Origin: Sphingomonas oleivorans
Lineage (GTDB): Bacteria > Pseudomonadota > Alphaproteobacteria > Sphingomonadales > Sphingomonadaceae
Assembly: GCF_003050615.1 (NCBI RefSeq)
Contig: NZ_NWBU01000017.1
Coordinates: 1-64,000 of the forward strand
Direction of reading: 5' to 3'
Length of the DNA: 64,000 nt
A model generated the notes under the pieces. The model was not told where the DNA came from. It did no database searches and saw only the letters and a program-made list of their open reading frames with translations. Position 1 is the stretch's first letter, and the number at the start of each line of letters is the position of its first letter. Positions 43,432 to 51,778 of the stretch are shown piece after piece. The translations under genes and the position numbers were made by a program.

Positions 43432-45738
43432 TTATTTGAAGCGGTAGCGCAGGCTCGCCGCGACCATGCGGGGGGGAACATACATTGCGGTGTTATAGCC
43501 CAGCCCGTCATAGATGCTGTTGAGCTGCTGCATCGCCGCTTTGTCGGTGACGTTGGTGACATAGACCGCAAGGTCGATCGGCCGGCCCAGGAAATTGTTC
43601 CAGTCGACGCGCGCGTCCAGCAGGCCGTAACCGGGCGTCCTGCGCTTGAACGGATCCTTGCTGGTCAAAATGTCCAGCGAGGTATTGGTCTGGAAAGCGC
43701 TTTGATAGCTGTAGGAAAGGGTCGCCGATACATCCCCAATATCGTCGGAATTCAGCACCGCATATTGCGCCGTTGCCGACAGCTTGTGCTTGGATACGCC
43801 AGCTAGCGGCGCGCCTGGCCGCAATATGCCGTTGAAGACAAGCGAGTCCGACTTGGCATCCGTATAGGCATAAAGGGCCGAAAGCGTCAGCTTCCTGAAC
43901 AGCTCGATAGCGGTATCGACTTCCACGCCCTTGATGCTGCCGGTGCCCGCATTGGTGATCAGGCCATAGGACTGGCCGTTCGCGATCACCGTGCCCGTCG
44001 TCTGCTTGCTCGTGAAGTCGCTCTTGTAAAGATCGATGTTCAGATGGGCCGGCTGACCCAGCAGGTCAAAGTGCGTCTTTCCGCCGATTTCATAATCCGT
44101 CACATATTCGGGCCTGTAGGTGAGCATATCAGGCGTCGGCGCCGAGTTGTTGAAACCGCCGCTCTTGTAGCCGCGGCGGACCGTGGCATAGACCATGCCG
44201 AGATTGGCGATTTCATATTGCAGGCTGGCATTCCATGTGGGGGCAGAGAAATTCGCTTTCTGCTTCACGCCGCACAGATTGCCCGGAACGCTGGCGGGCG
44301 TGTAGCAGGGCGTTGCCAGCGCATAAGCGGTGGTCGTTTGCTTGCGCCGGTCCCAGGTGTAACGTCCACCGCCGGTCAGCTTCAGCCCCGGCAGAATTTC
44401 ATAGCTGGCCTGGGCATAGACGGCCCGCGACCAGGTCCGCGTCAACGCCTGAGAGAAGCGCAGATTGCCAAAGACATAGAAACGGTCCTGCTGGTTGCTG
44501 GATACGGGATAGTGATGCTCATAATAGACGCCGCCATTCCACTGCAGCTTCCCGTCAAGGCTGTCGCCGCTCAGCTGAATTTCATCTGATACCGATTTAT
44601 AAGGCGAATCCGGTTCGGGATAGCTCGCCGGATATTTGGTGGGCAGATAGCCCAGGATCGGGAAAGGCGACCCGTCCGTATCGTCATAATTGGCCACCCG
44701 GTTGTCATTGTAACCGAAGATATTCTTGATCGTGATGGTCGGCGTGATCTGGTAGGAGCTCACATTGCTGACTGCCAGCGAGCGAAAGCTGGAAAAGCCG
44801 TTGTCGACATCATGGTCGACGCGCCTTACGCCGCGCTTCTGCTGATCGATCAGCGCCTGCGGCAGGCCGGGGAAGATTTTTGCACCGATTCCCGTGGGAT
44901 CGACGGCGACGACCGAGGCGCCCGGATCACTCGCCTTGCCATAGGCGAAGTTGATGAGCAGCCGGTTTTCGAAGCCCTCGAACGGCTTGGCGACAATATA
45001 GCCGCGATAGGCCTTGTAATCCCGCCCGTCATACCATTTGCCGGTCTTGACGTCCCGGGTGAAGCCGCGGCGATGATTGGCGTCAATGGCGAAGCGGGCG
45101 CTGAGCGCGTCGCCCGCGATCGGCACGTTCACAGCCGCCTGGATGCGCTGAAAATCATAGCCGCCCACGCTTGCATCGACATAACCGCCAAATTCATCCG
45201 TAGGTGCCTCCGGCGTCAGCACGACCGCGCCGCCGGTCGTGTTGCGGCCGAACGCGGTCCCCTGCGGCCCCTTGAACACATCCACGCCGGACAAGTCGAA
45301 CAGGAAGCCCGGCCCCGGCGAGGCGGTTGCAACGCCCCCGAAATAGGTCATCACGCTGGGATCAGCCCCCGTTTCCTGGCTCTGGCCGCGCAAGCTATAT
45401 CGGGCGCTGTTTCGGGTCGTCCCGATTTCAGAGATGCTGAGACCCGGAACAGTGCGGTTCAGATCCTGCGGCTCGGAAATATTCTTGGTCCGCAAATCCT
45501 CGGCCCCGAAGGACGTGATGGACACGGGCGTCTTTTGCGTCTGCGCCTCCAGCGTCCGGCCGACGACGACAATTCCAGCAGTATCGCCATCGCTTTCCGT
45601 TGGGGCATTCGCGGCAGCATCGGCCGCGGCCAGGAGGACCGGCGCGCTGCCCGTGGCCTGCGCCAGGGCCGGCGCAGCTGCCAAAAAGCTGCCGCCGGAC
45701 ATCAGCAGAAGGCTGAAACTCTTGGAAATTACCCTCAT
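43432..45738 (-). CDS. TonB-dependent receptor (nicotinate region)
   Basis: This 768-aa receptor has the signal peptide MRVISKSFSLLLMSGGSFLA through APALAQ, TonB box GIVVVGRT, plug with VDVFKGPQGTAFGRNTTGGA and a barrel ending SLRYRFK. The ATG at 45738 follows AAAGGGGG. It is the first gene of a three-gene operon with the MFS transporter and the tannase-family esterase. The operator at 45907-45924, 169 bp upstream, matches that in the nicE-nicX intergenic region. In pseudomonads a porin serves nicotinate uptake; here an active receptor does so or handles a bulkier conjugate. Confidence 0.92.
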   Translation of the reverse strand: MRVISKSFSLLLMSGGSFLAAAPALAQATGSAPVLLAAADAAANAPTESDGDTAGIVVVGRTLEAQTQKTPVSITSFGAEDLRTKNISEPQDLNRTVPGLSISEIGTTRNSARYSLRGQSQETGADPSVMTYFGGVATASPGPGFLFDLSGVDVFKGPQGTAFGRNTTGGAVVLTPEAPTDEFGGYVDASVGGYDFQRIQAAVNVPIAGDALSARFAIDANHRRGFTRDVKTGKWYDGRDYKAYRGYIVAKPFEGFENRLLINFAYGKASDPGASVVAVDPTGIGAKIFPGLPQALIDQQKRGVRRVDHDVDNGFSSFRSLAVSNVSSYQITPTITIKNIFGYNDNRVANYDDTDGSPFPILGYLPTKYPASYPEPDSPYKSVSDEIQLSGDSLDGKLQWNGGVYYEHHYPVSSNQQDRFYVFGNLRFSQALTRTWSRAVYAQASYEILPGLKLTGGGRYTWDRRKQTTTAYALATPCYTPASVPGNLCGVKQKANFSAPTWNASLQYEIANLGMVYATVRRGYKSGGFNNSAPTPDMLTYRPEYVTDYEIGGKTHFDLLGQPAHLNIDLYKSDFTSKQTTGTVIANGQSYGLITNAGTGSIKGVEVDTAIELFRKLTLSALYAYTDAKSDSLVFNGILRPGAPLAGVSKHKLSATAQYAVLNSDDIGDVSATLSYSYQSAFQTNTSLDILTSKDPFKRRTPGYGLLDARVDWNNFLGRPIDLAVYVTNVTDKAAMQQLNSIYDGLGYNTAMYVPPRMVAASLRYRFK

Positions 45739-45906
45739 AGAACCCCCTTTAGGAAAGCCGCGTAGGACCGTGATTGCGATCACAGGCACACTCTCCGCTC
45801 GGAATTGCAGGTTCTGCTTGGTTCGCCAGCGCACCGCACGCAGGGGCGGCGGTTCAGCGCGGCTGGGGCCTTGCTTTTCCGTTAAATCAAGGACGAGCCG
45901 TCCATT

Positions 45907-45924
45907 TCATATGTACACATATGA
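45907..45924. promoter_or_regulatory. Probable MarR operator, receptor promoter
   Basis: TCATATG TACA CATATGA: perfect 7-bp arms and a 4-bp spacer. The same arms and spacer length occur at 49884-49901 in the nicE-nicX divergent promoter. The local MarR-type protein is the obvious binder. Confidence 0.65.
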
Positions 45925-46104
45925 TAGTGCCCAGAGCTGCTGCAGCGACTTGGGCGCAGATGCAATTTCAAAAATTGCGGCCATGCAGGAGATTGCGAGG
46001 AGAAATGTCAACGGTCTGAATGTCTGGGCAATCTCCTCAACATCAATTCCGCATCACACGAATCAGACCATACATTGATCGGAATCAAAGTCGAGAAGAA
46101 TTGT

Positions 46105-46118
46105 TTGTAAGCCTACAA
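46105..46118. promoter_or_regulatory. Dyad TTGTA-N4-TACAA
   Basis: TTGTA AGCC TACAA, perfect 5-bp arms. It belongs to the second dyad type (TTTGTA...TACAAA). Confidence 0.35.
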
Positions 46119-46261
46119 TATTTCGATTTGACGTCAGCGGAGGTGGAATGTTGCGCTCAGCTCCGAAAAGCCCCCTATTGAGGATGGCGTCCCCCGAGAG
46201 GATCTGCGATGCGAAGGCCGGAAATGCGCGATCAATCCAGACGAAGGCGACTCGAATGTCG

Positions 46262-46273
46262 TTTGTATACAAA
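46262..46273. promoter_or_regulatory. Palindrome TTTGTATACAAA
   Basis: A perfect 12-bp palindrome in the gene-free region, of the same type as the core of the palindrome at 39570-39591. A half-site, TACAAATTG, is also found at 49904-49912 beside the nic operator. Confidence 0.4.
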
Positions 46274-46458
46274 TAGTTATTCGAAGATGCCCTTCTGAGC
46301 GCCGGTTGAGCAGACACTTGCCACTAATATGCCAAGCGACGGCTGGCGGCGCGCACGCTCGCCCGTCTCAAAGGGAATATGGCATGGTGTGAGACGGGCA
46401 GACGGCCATGCGCCCGGCTATCCCGCATAGCACGGGCAAAAATGGCCCGCGCGAACGA

Positions 46459-46941
46459 TCAAGTCAGCTTTGCGAGAAGCTCAAGGAATGTTGCCCGTTC
46501 GCCGGGATCCAGGGGAGCCAACGTATCTTCGGTTACGCGGCGGCCCATTTCCACATGTTCCTCGACCAGCTTGAGGCCGCTCGAGGTAATGCCCAGCATC
46601 ATCCTGCGCCTGTCGCCGGCATCGGGATAGCGGCGAATGAGGTCGCGCGCGGCGAGGCGCTTGATCACGCCCATGATCGTCGCCGGATCCATATGGGTCA
46701 GGCGACCGAGCTGATTTTGTGAAACACGGCCTTCGTCGCGGATCTTCACCAACGCCGCGAACTGGACCGGGCTCACGCTGGAATCGCGGAAATGCTCCGA
46801 AAAGATGCCGCTTGCCCGTTGATGGGCCCGGCGCAGCAGGAAGCCGACCTGGTCCTCCAGCCGATAGTCCACCAGCCCCTCGGCTTCCTTCCCGTCATGG
46901 GTGTCGGCAAACTCGACGAGGACATGGTTGTTGGTGGACAT
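46459..46941 (-). CDS. nicR: MarR-family repressor of the nicotinate genes (NicR-like)
   Basis: This 160-aa winged-helix regulator has VGFLLRRAHQRASGIF in helix 1, RVSQNQLGRLTHMDPATIMGVIKRL as the DNA-reading helices and RRYPDAGDRRRMMLGITSSG as the wing with the MarR DxRxxxxxLT pattern. The ATG is at 46941. It lies downstream of nicC on the same strand but behind a strong terminator, so it is probably transcribed on its own. NicR of Pseudomonas putida represses nic operons and is released by 6-hydroxynicotinate. Equivalence is inferred from family, size and position. The TCATATG-N4-CATATGA sites are the candidate operators. Confidence 0.8.
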   Translation of the reverse strand: MSTNNHVLVEFADTHDGKEAEGLVDYRLEDQVGFLLRRAHQRASGIFSEHFRDSSVSPVQFAALVKIRDEGRVSQNQLGRLTHMDPATIMGVIKRLAARDLIRRYPDAGDRRRMMLGITSSGLKLVEEHVEMGRRVTEDTLAPLDPGERATFLELLAKLT

Positions 46942-46979
46942 ATGGTGCTAATGGCTGAATTCTATGACGATTGCGAGGC

Positions 46980-47017
46980 AAAAAGGGGCCGGATAGGCAG
47001 TTTCCAGCCCCCTTTCT
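46980..47017 (-). terminator. Rho-independent terminator after nicC
   Basis: Read on the minus strand, GGGGGCTGG and CCGGCCCC form the stem around an 11-nt loop, followed by TTTTT. It closes the nicE-nicD-nicC operon. Confidence 0.7.
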
Positions 47018-47049
47018 TACGGTGATGCCGCTATCGCTCATCGAGGCCA

Positions 47050-48186
47050 CTACGCCGCCCGAAGGGGAATATTGAACACATCATAGCCATAGACCCAGTC
47101 GGGATTTTCCTGCGTCCGCAGCCAGCTGTTCGCGTTCGACACTTCCTGCACGCGCGATGCGCGCTCCATGCGATTGGCGCGATAGAGCGCGAAGGCCGAT
47201 TCATAATCGCCAATGCCCCCCACTTCGCCAATGCAGCGGGCCAGCATGGCCGCATCCTCGATCGCCATGGCCGCGCCCTGCGCCATATGAGGCTTCATCG
47301 GGTGGCATGCATCGCCCAGCAGCACCATGCGCCCCTGGCTCCAGAGCGCCAATGGCGGCCGGGTGAGAAGCGGCCATTTCGTGATCTCGGTCGATGCCTC
47401 GATCATCGCATGGACCATGGGGTGATAATCGCCGAACGCCGCGAACATCTCCTCCTTGCTGCTGGGGAGGAAGGAGGTGCCGTTCTTCCATTCCGGCTCG
47501 GGCGCGCCGGTGACGTAATACATCTCCTCCTGCCGGTCATCGAGATAATAGACCATGATGTGGCGATCCTCCGACCACCATTTGACGCAAGGGTCGAAAT
47601 CGAAGCCGGAATCCTTCAGGCGCGCGGTGGGGAAAATCGCGCGGTGGCCGATAAAGCCCGTATAAAGCGGCGGCTCCTCGCCCAGCAGGGTTTCGCGGAC
47701 CACCGAATTGACGCCGTCCGCCCCGATAACGATGGCTGCGTCAACGCTGGTACCATCGTCGAAGGTCAGCGTGACCGTGCGATCTCCTTCGACCGCGCTT
47801 GTCAGCTTGCGTCCGAAGTGCAGCCGATCCGCAGGGAACTCCGCCGTCAGCAGCCGATGGAAATCGCCGCGATGGATGGTGACATAGGCCGCGCCATATT
47901 CATCACGCCGACGGTTGAGCGGAATATCCGCCATGACGGCCGCGTCCGGTCCGTTGCGGCTGATCCATGAGGGTGGCTTCGACCCCATCGCTTCCACCTG
48001 CTGCTCCAGGCCCAGGCGACGCATGATCTTGAGGACGTTGGGGCCCAGCTGGATCCCTGCGCCAAGCCGGGAGAAACTGGGCGCTTGTTCGTAAATATGG
48101 ACGTCATATCCGTCCTTCACCAGCAAAAGCCCCGCAACGAGGCCGCCGAGACCGGCGCCGACAATCGCAATCTCACCCTGTTTCAT
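47050..48186 (-). CDS. nicC: 6-hydroxynicotinate 3-monooxygenase
   Basis: This 378-aa FAD-dependent class A monooxygenase decarboxylates and hydroxylates 6-hydroxynicotinate to 2,5-dihydroxypyridine. It has the Rossmann motif IVGAGLGGLVAGLLL, the DG motif VIGADGVNSVVRE and the GD motif LLGDACHPMKPHMAQGA. It is collinear with P. putida NicC, including the active-site stretch DPCVKWWSEDRHIMVYY with the Cys, His and Tyr of that enzyme. One difference stands out: RLGAGIQLGPNV, where I recall NicC having a histidine (His47) in place of the Q. ATG 48186 follows AAAGGA. It is last in the nicE-nicD-nicC operon. Confidence 0.93.
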   Translation of the reverse strand: MKQGEIAIVGAGLGGLVAGLLLVKDGYDVHIYEQAPSFSRLGAGIQLGPNVLKIMRRLGLEQQVEAMGSKPPSWISRNGPDAAVMADIPLNRRRDEYGAAYVTIHRGDFHRLLTAEFPADRLHFGRKLTSAVEGDRTVTLTFDDGTSVDAAIVIGADGVNSVVRETLLGEEPPLYTGFIGHRAIFPTARLKDSGFDFDPCVKWWSEDRHIMVYYLDDRQEEMYYVTGAPEPEWKNGTSFLPSSKEEMFAAFGDYHPMVHAMIEASTEITKWPLLTRPPLALWSQGRMVLLGDACHPMKPHMAQGAAMAIEDAAMLARCIGEVGGIGDYESAFALYRANRMERASRVQEVSNANSWLRTQENPDWVYGYDVFNIPLRAA

Positions 48187-48253
48187 CTTCGATATCCTTT
48201 GGCTCTTACGCCCCATGAGCTGGACGCCCGTAAGCTGGACGATGGTATGGAGG

Positions 48254-49054
48254 TCAGGCGGTCAGAAAGGGCCGCACGGCTGCGAGGAAGCCCGGCAGGT
48301 CGTCCCAGGGAATCATGTGCCCCGCATCGGCCACACGGCATGTCTCGATGCTCGGCAGAAGCGCGCGGATTTCCTCCACGTCCTCGTCCAGGATCACGCC
48401 GCCGCGCCCGGCGGCGACCAACAGCGTCGGCAGGCTCAGATGCGGGATGTCGACATGGATGTCGTCATCGTGAAATCCGGCATAAGAGGACAGAATTGCC
48501 GCCTGGTCACATGTGTGCAGCCACTCGGCACGCAGCGCGATCTGCTCGTCGGTCCAACTGGGCGTGAAGCGGCGAAGCGCCTCGATGCCGGCGCCACGCC
48601 GCGCCAGGGCCATCGAGTCCACATACCAGTCGAGATTGGCCGGATAAGGCCGGCGGCCCGGACCCGAAACCGGCGGATCGATCAGCGCCAGACGCGAAAA
48701 GCGGCCGGGTGCCAAGCGGCAGGCACGAATGGCATGGCGCGCGCCCATCGAGTGGCCGAGGAGCAAACTGCCTCGCAGGTCGAGCGCATCCACGAAAGCC
48801 ACGATGTCCGCGGCGCAGGCGTCCAGCCCATAATCCAGATGATTGCCTGCCTCCGACAAGCCGCGGCCGCGAACGTCGAGGACATAGACGTCAAAATCGC
48901 GCGCCAACTCTTCCGCGACGAAGCCCCAGGTGATCGCTGGGCTGGTAATGCCCGGAACCAGGACGAGCGGCCGACCCGCACCGCCATAGCGCAGATAATG
49001 CTGGCGAATCCCATTGGCGTGAACGTTGGCGCCGGCAATGAAACGGGAGATCAT
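48254..49054 (-). CDS. nicD: N-formylmaleamate deformylase
   Basis: This 266-aa alpha/beta hydrolase converts N-formylmaleamate to maleamate and formate. It begins with ANVHANGIRQHYLRYGG and has VPGITSPAITWGFVAEELAR, the nucleophile GHSMGARHAIRA, DPPVSGPGRRPYP, the acid region VAAGRGGVI and catalytic His in DAGHMIPWDD. All of these match P. putida NicD closely. ATG 49054 was chosen (GAGGAG upstream); a longer frame to 49072 exists. It lies between nicE and nicC. Confidence 0.95.
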   Translation of the reverse strand: MISRFIAGANVHANGIRQHYLRYGGAGRPLVLVPGITSPAITWGFVAEELARDFDVYVLDVRGRGLSEAGNHLDYGLDACAADIVAFVDALDLRGSLLLGHSMGARHAIRACRLAPGRFSRLALIDPPVSGPGRRPYPANLDWYVDSMALARRGAGIEALRRFTPSWTDEQIALRAEWLHTCDQAAILSSYAGFHDDDIHVDIPHLSLPTLLVAAGRGGVILDEDVEEIRALLPSIETCRVADAGHMIPWDDLPGFLAAVRPFLTA

Positions 49055-49068
49055 CGGAAACAGGCTCC

Positions 49069-49821
49069 TCAATAAGCGCCGGACAGAAGCGCGCCGGCGC
49101 CGGGCACCACCGGCTCCAGCTCAAGCGCACGCAGCATCTGGAAAGTCGTCGCGATCGCGGCTGTGACGACGGGCTTTCCCGTCATCGCTTCGACGCGCGG
49201 CACCACCGGCAGGGAAGGCATCTGGACGCAGGCGGACAGCACCACCGCGTCGACGTCGCTGGTGTCCAGCCTTGCGACAATCTCCGGCAGGCGCGCAGGA
49301 TCGTGGCGGCCAACCTCCAGATTATCGGGAATTTCGAGGGCGACATGATCGGCCACCTCGATCCCCTCGGCCCGGATGTAATCCACGACAAGGCCTGTGA
49401 GCGGCTTCATATAGGGGGCCACCAGCGCGACTTTCCTGACGCCCATATGGTGCAGGCTGTCCACGAGCGCACCCGCGCTGGTGATGACGGGAATGTCCGT
49501 TCCATTTTCCTGCGTGCGCCCGCGCAGGCGCTGCTGCGAGGTGCGGTGATAGCCATGGCCCATCGCCATGATCGCGACCAGGCAGGCATAGCCCAACAGG
49601 TCGACGCGAGCGTCGCTGAGCTCGATGGCGCAGCGATCCGATTCCCCGTCCATCGCGGCCAGCTCGTCTGCCGTGACCTTTTTCATACGCATACGACTGG
49701 AATGAAAAGTGAACTTTTCGAGCCGGATGGCTTCCCGAGCGCGCAGCATCGCGGGAATTTCAGTTTCCATGGTCGTGTTGGAACTGGGAACAATCTGTCC
49801 GATTTTGAAGCTTTTATGCAT
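49069..49821 (-). CDS. nicE: Maleate cis-trans isomerase
   Basis: This 250-aa Asp/Glu racemase-fold enzyme isomerises maleate to fumarate, the last step of the pathway. The two catalytic cysteines are in LGYACLVAIM and VVLSACVQMPS. The N-terminus KIGQIVPSSNTTMETEIPAM and the C-terminus EPVVPGAGALLSGAY are hallmarks of maleate isomerases of the NicE/Alcaligenes type. It is the first gene of the minus-strand nic operon, divergent from nicX across a 170-bp region holding the palindromic operator. Confidence 0.96.
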   Translation of the reverse strand: MHKSFKIGQIVPSSNTTMETEIPAMLRAREAIRLEKFTFHSSRMRMKKVTADELAAMDGESDRCAIELSDARVDLLGYACLVAIMAMGHGYHRTSQQRLRGRTQENGTDIPVITSAGALVDSLHHMGVRKVALVAPYMKPLTGLVVDYIRAEGIEVADHVALEIPDNLEVGRHDPARLPEIVARLDTSDVDAVVLSACVQMPSLPVVPRVEAMTGKPVVTAAIATTFQMLRALELEPVVPGAGALLSGAY

Positions 49822-49883
49822 TCTGCCCTCCCACGCTCGCTTCCTCGGCGTGAGCCGTCGAGGCAGGCTTGCGAATCAATAGA

Positions 49884-49901
49884 TCATATGCGTACATATG
49901 A
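49884..49901. promoter_or_regulatory. Probable MarR operator, nicE-nicX divergent promoter
   Basis: TCATATG CGTA CATATGA: perfect 7-bp arms (8 bp with flanking A and T) and a 4-bp spacer, the same design as 45907-45924. It sits about 63 bp before nicE and 91 bp before nicX, and could control both. Confidence 0.7.
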
Positions 49902-49991
49902 TATACAAATTGTGGGTGTCCACAGCCTTTGTGAGAGAAACCTGGCGCTTCGATTTCAGGGGAGGCGCCACGCGGCGAAGGGATATGACGC

Positions 49992-51038
49992 ATGGCGATC
50001 AGCGATCATGAATTGACGGAGGCGTGGAAAACGGTCCTTGCGCTCTCCCGCCTGGAGCCGGAACAGACGGTAACGATCCTCACTGGCCCCAATACGCATC
50101 CGCAGACGCTGTCGACGGCCATTGTCGCGGCGCAGGCAGCCGGCGCCATCGTCAACCGGCTCGACATGCTGCCTGTGAACGGCGCGCGGGCACATAGCCG
50201 CGATCCGCTGGCTTATGTCGGCTCGACCCCCCTCACCGGCAATGCGGCCGCCATGGCGATGTGCAAGGCCAGCGACCTGGTACTCGACCTGATGCTGCTG
50301 CTCTTTTCGCCCGAGCAGGCCGAAATATTGGAATCGGGCACCAAGATATTGCTGGCGGTCGAGCCGCCGGAAATCCTTGCCCGCCTGGTGCCAACGGAGG
50401 AAGACAAGGCACGCGTGCAGGCGGCGGGACGGCTGATTGCCGCCTCAACGGAAATGCGTGTCACGTCCGCCGCCGGGACGGATCTCATTTGCGCGCTGGG
50501 CCAATATCCCGCCGTGTTGGAATATGGCTTTGTCGACGAACCGGGACGATGGGATCATTGGCCCAGTGGCTTCGCCCTGACCTGGCCCGATGAAGGCGCG
50601 TGCAACGGCACGATCATCGTCGATCGGGGCGACATTCTGCTGCCGATGAAATCCTATGTGGCAGAGCCGATCGTCATGACCGTCAAGGACGGATATGTGA
50701 CGCGGATGGAAGGCGGCGTCGATGCCGAGCTGCTGTGGGATTATATGGAAGCCTTCAACGATCCCGAAGGCTTCGCCATGTCGCATATCGGCTGGGGATT
50801 GCAGGATCGCGCGCGATGGTCGACGCTGGGTCTCTATGATCGGGAGCAGACCATCGGCATGGATGCTCGCGCCTTTGCCGGTAATTTCCTCTTCTCGCTG
50901 GGTCCCAATACCGAAGTCGGTGGCGAGCGCAACACGGCCTGCCACATCGACATTCCGCTGCGTCGCTGCACCGTCGCGCTCGATGGGCGGGAAGTCGTGC
51001 GGGAAGGCAGGCTGATCGACCTGGAGGCCGCCCAATGA
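49992..51038 (+). CDS. nicX: 2,5-dihydroxypyridine 5,6-dioxygenase
   Basis: This 348-aa mononuclear iron extradiol-type dioxygenase opens 2,5-dihydroxypyridine to N-formylmaleamate. It belongs to the NicX family (leucyl aminopeptidase M29-like fold). Conserved parts are TILTGPNTHPQTL, LVLDLMLLLFSPEQ, VTSAAGTDLICALGQYP, EGFAMSHIGWGLQDRARW and NTACHIDIPLR. The histidines and aspartate of the last two are the probable iron ligands. It is first in the plus-strand nic operon and overlaps nicF by 4 bases. Confidence 0.94.
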   Translation: MAISDHELTEAWKTVLALSRLEPEQTVTILTGPNTHPQTLSTAIVAAQAAGAIVNRLDMLPVNGARAHSRDPLAYVGSTPLTGNAAAMAMCKASDLVLDLMLLLFSPEQAEILESGTKILLAVEPPEILARLVPTEEDKARVQAAGRLIAASTEMRVTSAAGTDLICALGQYPAVLEYGFVDEPGRWDHWPSGFALTWPDEGACNGTIIVDRGDILLPMKSYVAEPIVMTVKDGYVTRMEGGVDAELLWDYMEAFNDPEGFAMSHIGWGLQDRARWSTLGLYDREQTIGMDARAFAGNFLFSLGPNTEVGGERNTACHIDIPLRRCTVALDGREVVREGRLIDLEAAQ

Positions 51039-51676
51039 GCCTCCATCATGAAGAGGAGATTTATGCCCGCCAAGGCTTCGGCGCTGAACTGGGCATCGTC
51101 GGACAGGTCGGCCTGCTGCTCATCGACTTCGTCAATGGCTTTGCCGACCCCGCTGCCTTCGGTGGCGGCAATATCGGGCCCGCCATCGAGAATAGCCGCG
51201 AATTGCTGGCGCAGGCGCGACAGCGCGGATTTCCGGTCGCACACAGCCGCATCGTCTATGCCGACGATGGCGCCGATGCGAACATCTTCAGCCTGAAGGT
51301 GCCAAGCCTGCTCGGCCTCACCGAAACCTCGCATGGTAGCCAGATCGTCGACGCGCTTGCGCCCGTCGAAGGCGAGTTGATCGTGCGCAAGACGACGCCG
51401 TCGGCTTTCTTCGGAACGGGCCTTGCTCCCTGGCTGACCGCGAAAAGCGTCAGCACGTTGTTGGTCGGGGGCTGCGTCACCAGCGGATGCGTGCGTGCCA
51501 GCGTGATCGACGCAATGTGTCATGGCTTCCGCCCTGTGGTCGTTGAGGATTGTGTGGGCGACCGCGCCATTGCTCCCCATGAGGCCAATCTTTTTGACAT
51601 GCGTCAGAAGTGCGGAGACGTACTGCCATTGGCAGCCGTGCTGCAGCGGCTGGATGCGACCCAGGGTTCGGGCTGA
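51035..51676 (+). CDS. nicF: Maleamate amidohydrolase
   Basis: This 213-aa cysteine hydrolase of the isochorismatase family converts maleamate to maleate and ammonia. The catalytic triad is visible: Asp in LLLIDFVNGF, Lys in IVRKTTPSAFFGT and Cys in VGGCVTSGCVRAS. The N-terminus EEIYARQGFG matches NicF-type amidases. It is translationally coupled to nicX (ATGA overlap). Confidence 0.93.
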   Translation: MSLHHEEEIYARQGFGAELGIVGQVGLLLIDFVNGFADPAAFGGGNIGPAIENSRELLAQARQRGFPVAHSRIVYADDGADANIFSLKVPSLLGLTETSHGSQIVDALAPVEGELIVRKTTPSAFFGTGLAPWLTAKSVSTLLVGGCVTSGCVRASVIDAMCHGFRPVVVEDCVGDRAIAPHEANLFDMRQKCGDVLPLAAVLQRLDATQGSG

Positions 51677-51778
51677 GAGCGCTGGCTCCCACATAATTGA
51701 CCCCTATGCAGATCGTGCGTAGGCAAATGACTTGCGCCCGACCGGACCGCAGCGCGCGGTCCGTCAGAGGAGTGGAGC

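Larger units (their letters stand above)
45739..46458. promoter_or_regulatory. 720-bp regulatory region without a gene
   Basis: It holds three dyads (45907-45924, 46105-46118, 46262-46273), described separately, and AT-rich stretches unlike the coding DNA around it. No convincing frame is seen. Confidence 0.5.

Noticed and set aside
46063-46317. An 84-codon minus-strand frame upstream of the receptor operon
   Set aside because: It runs through two operator-like palindromes, has no ribosome site and no recognisable sequence.
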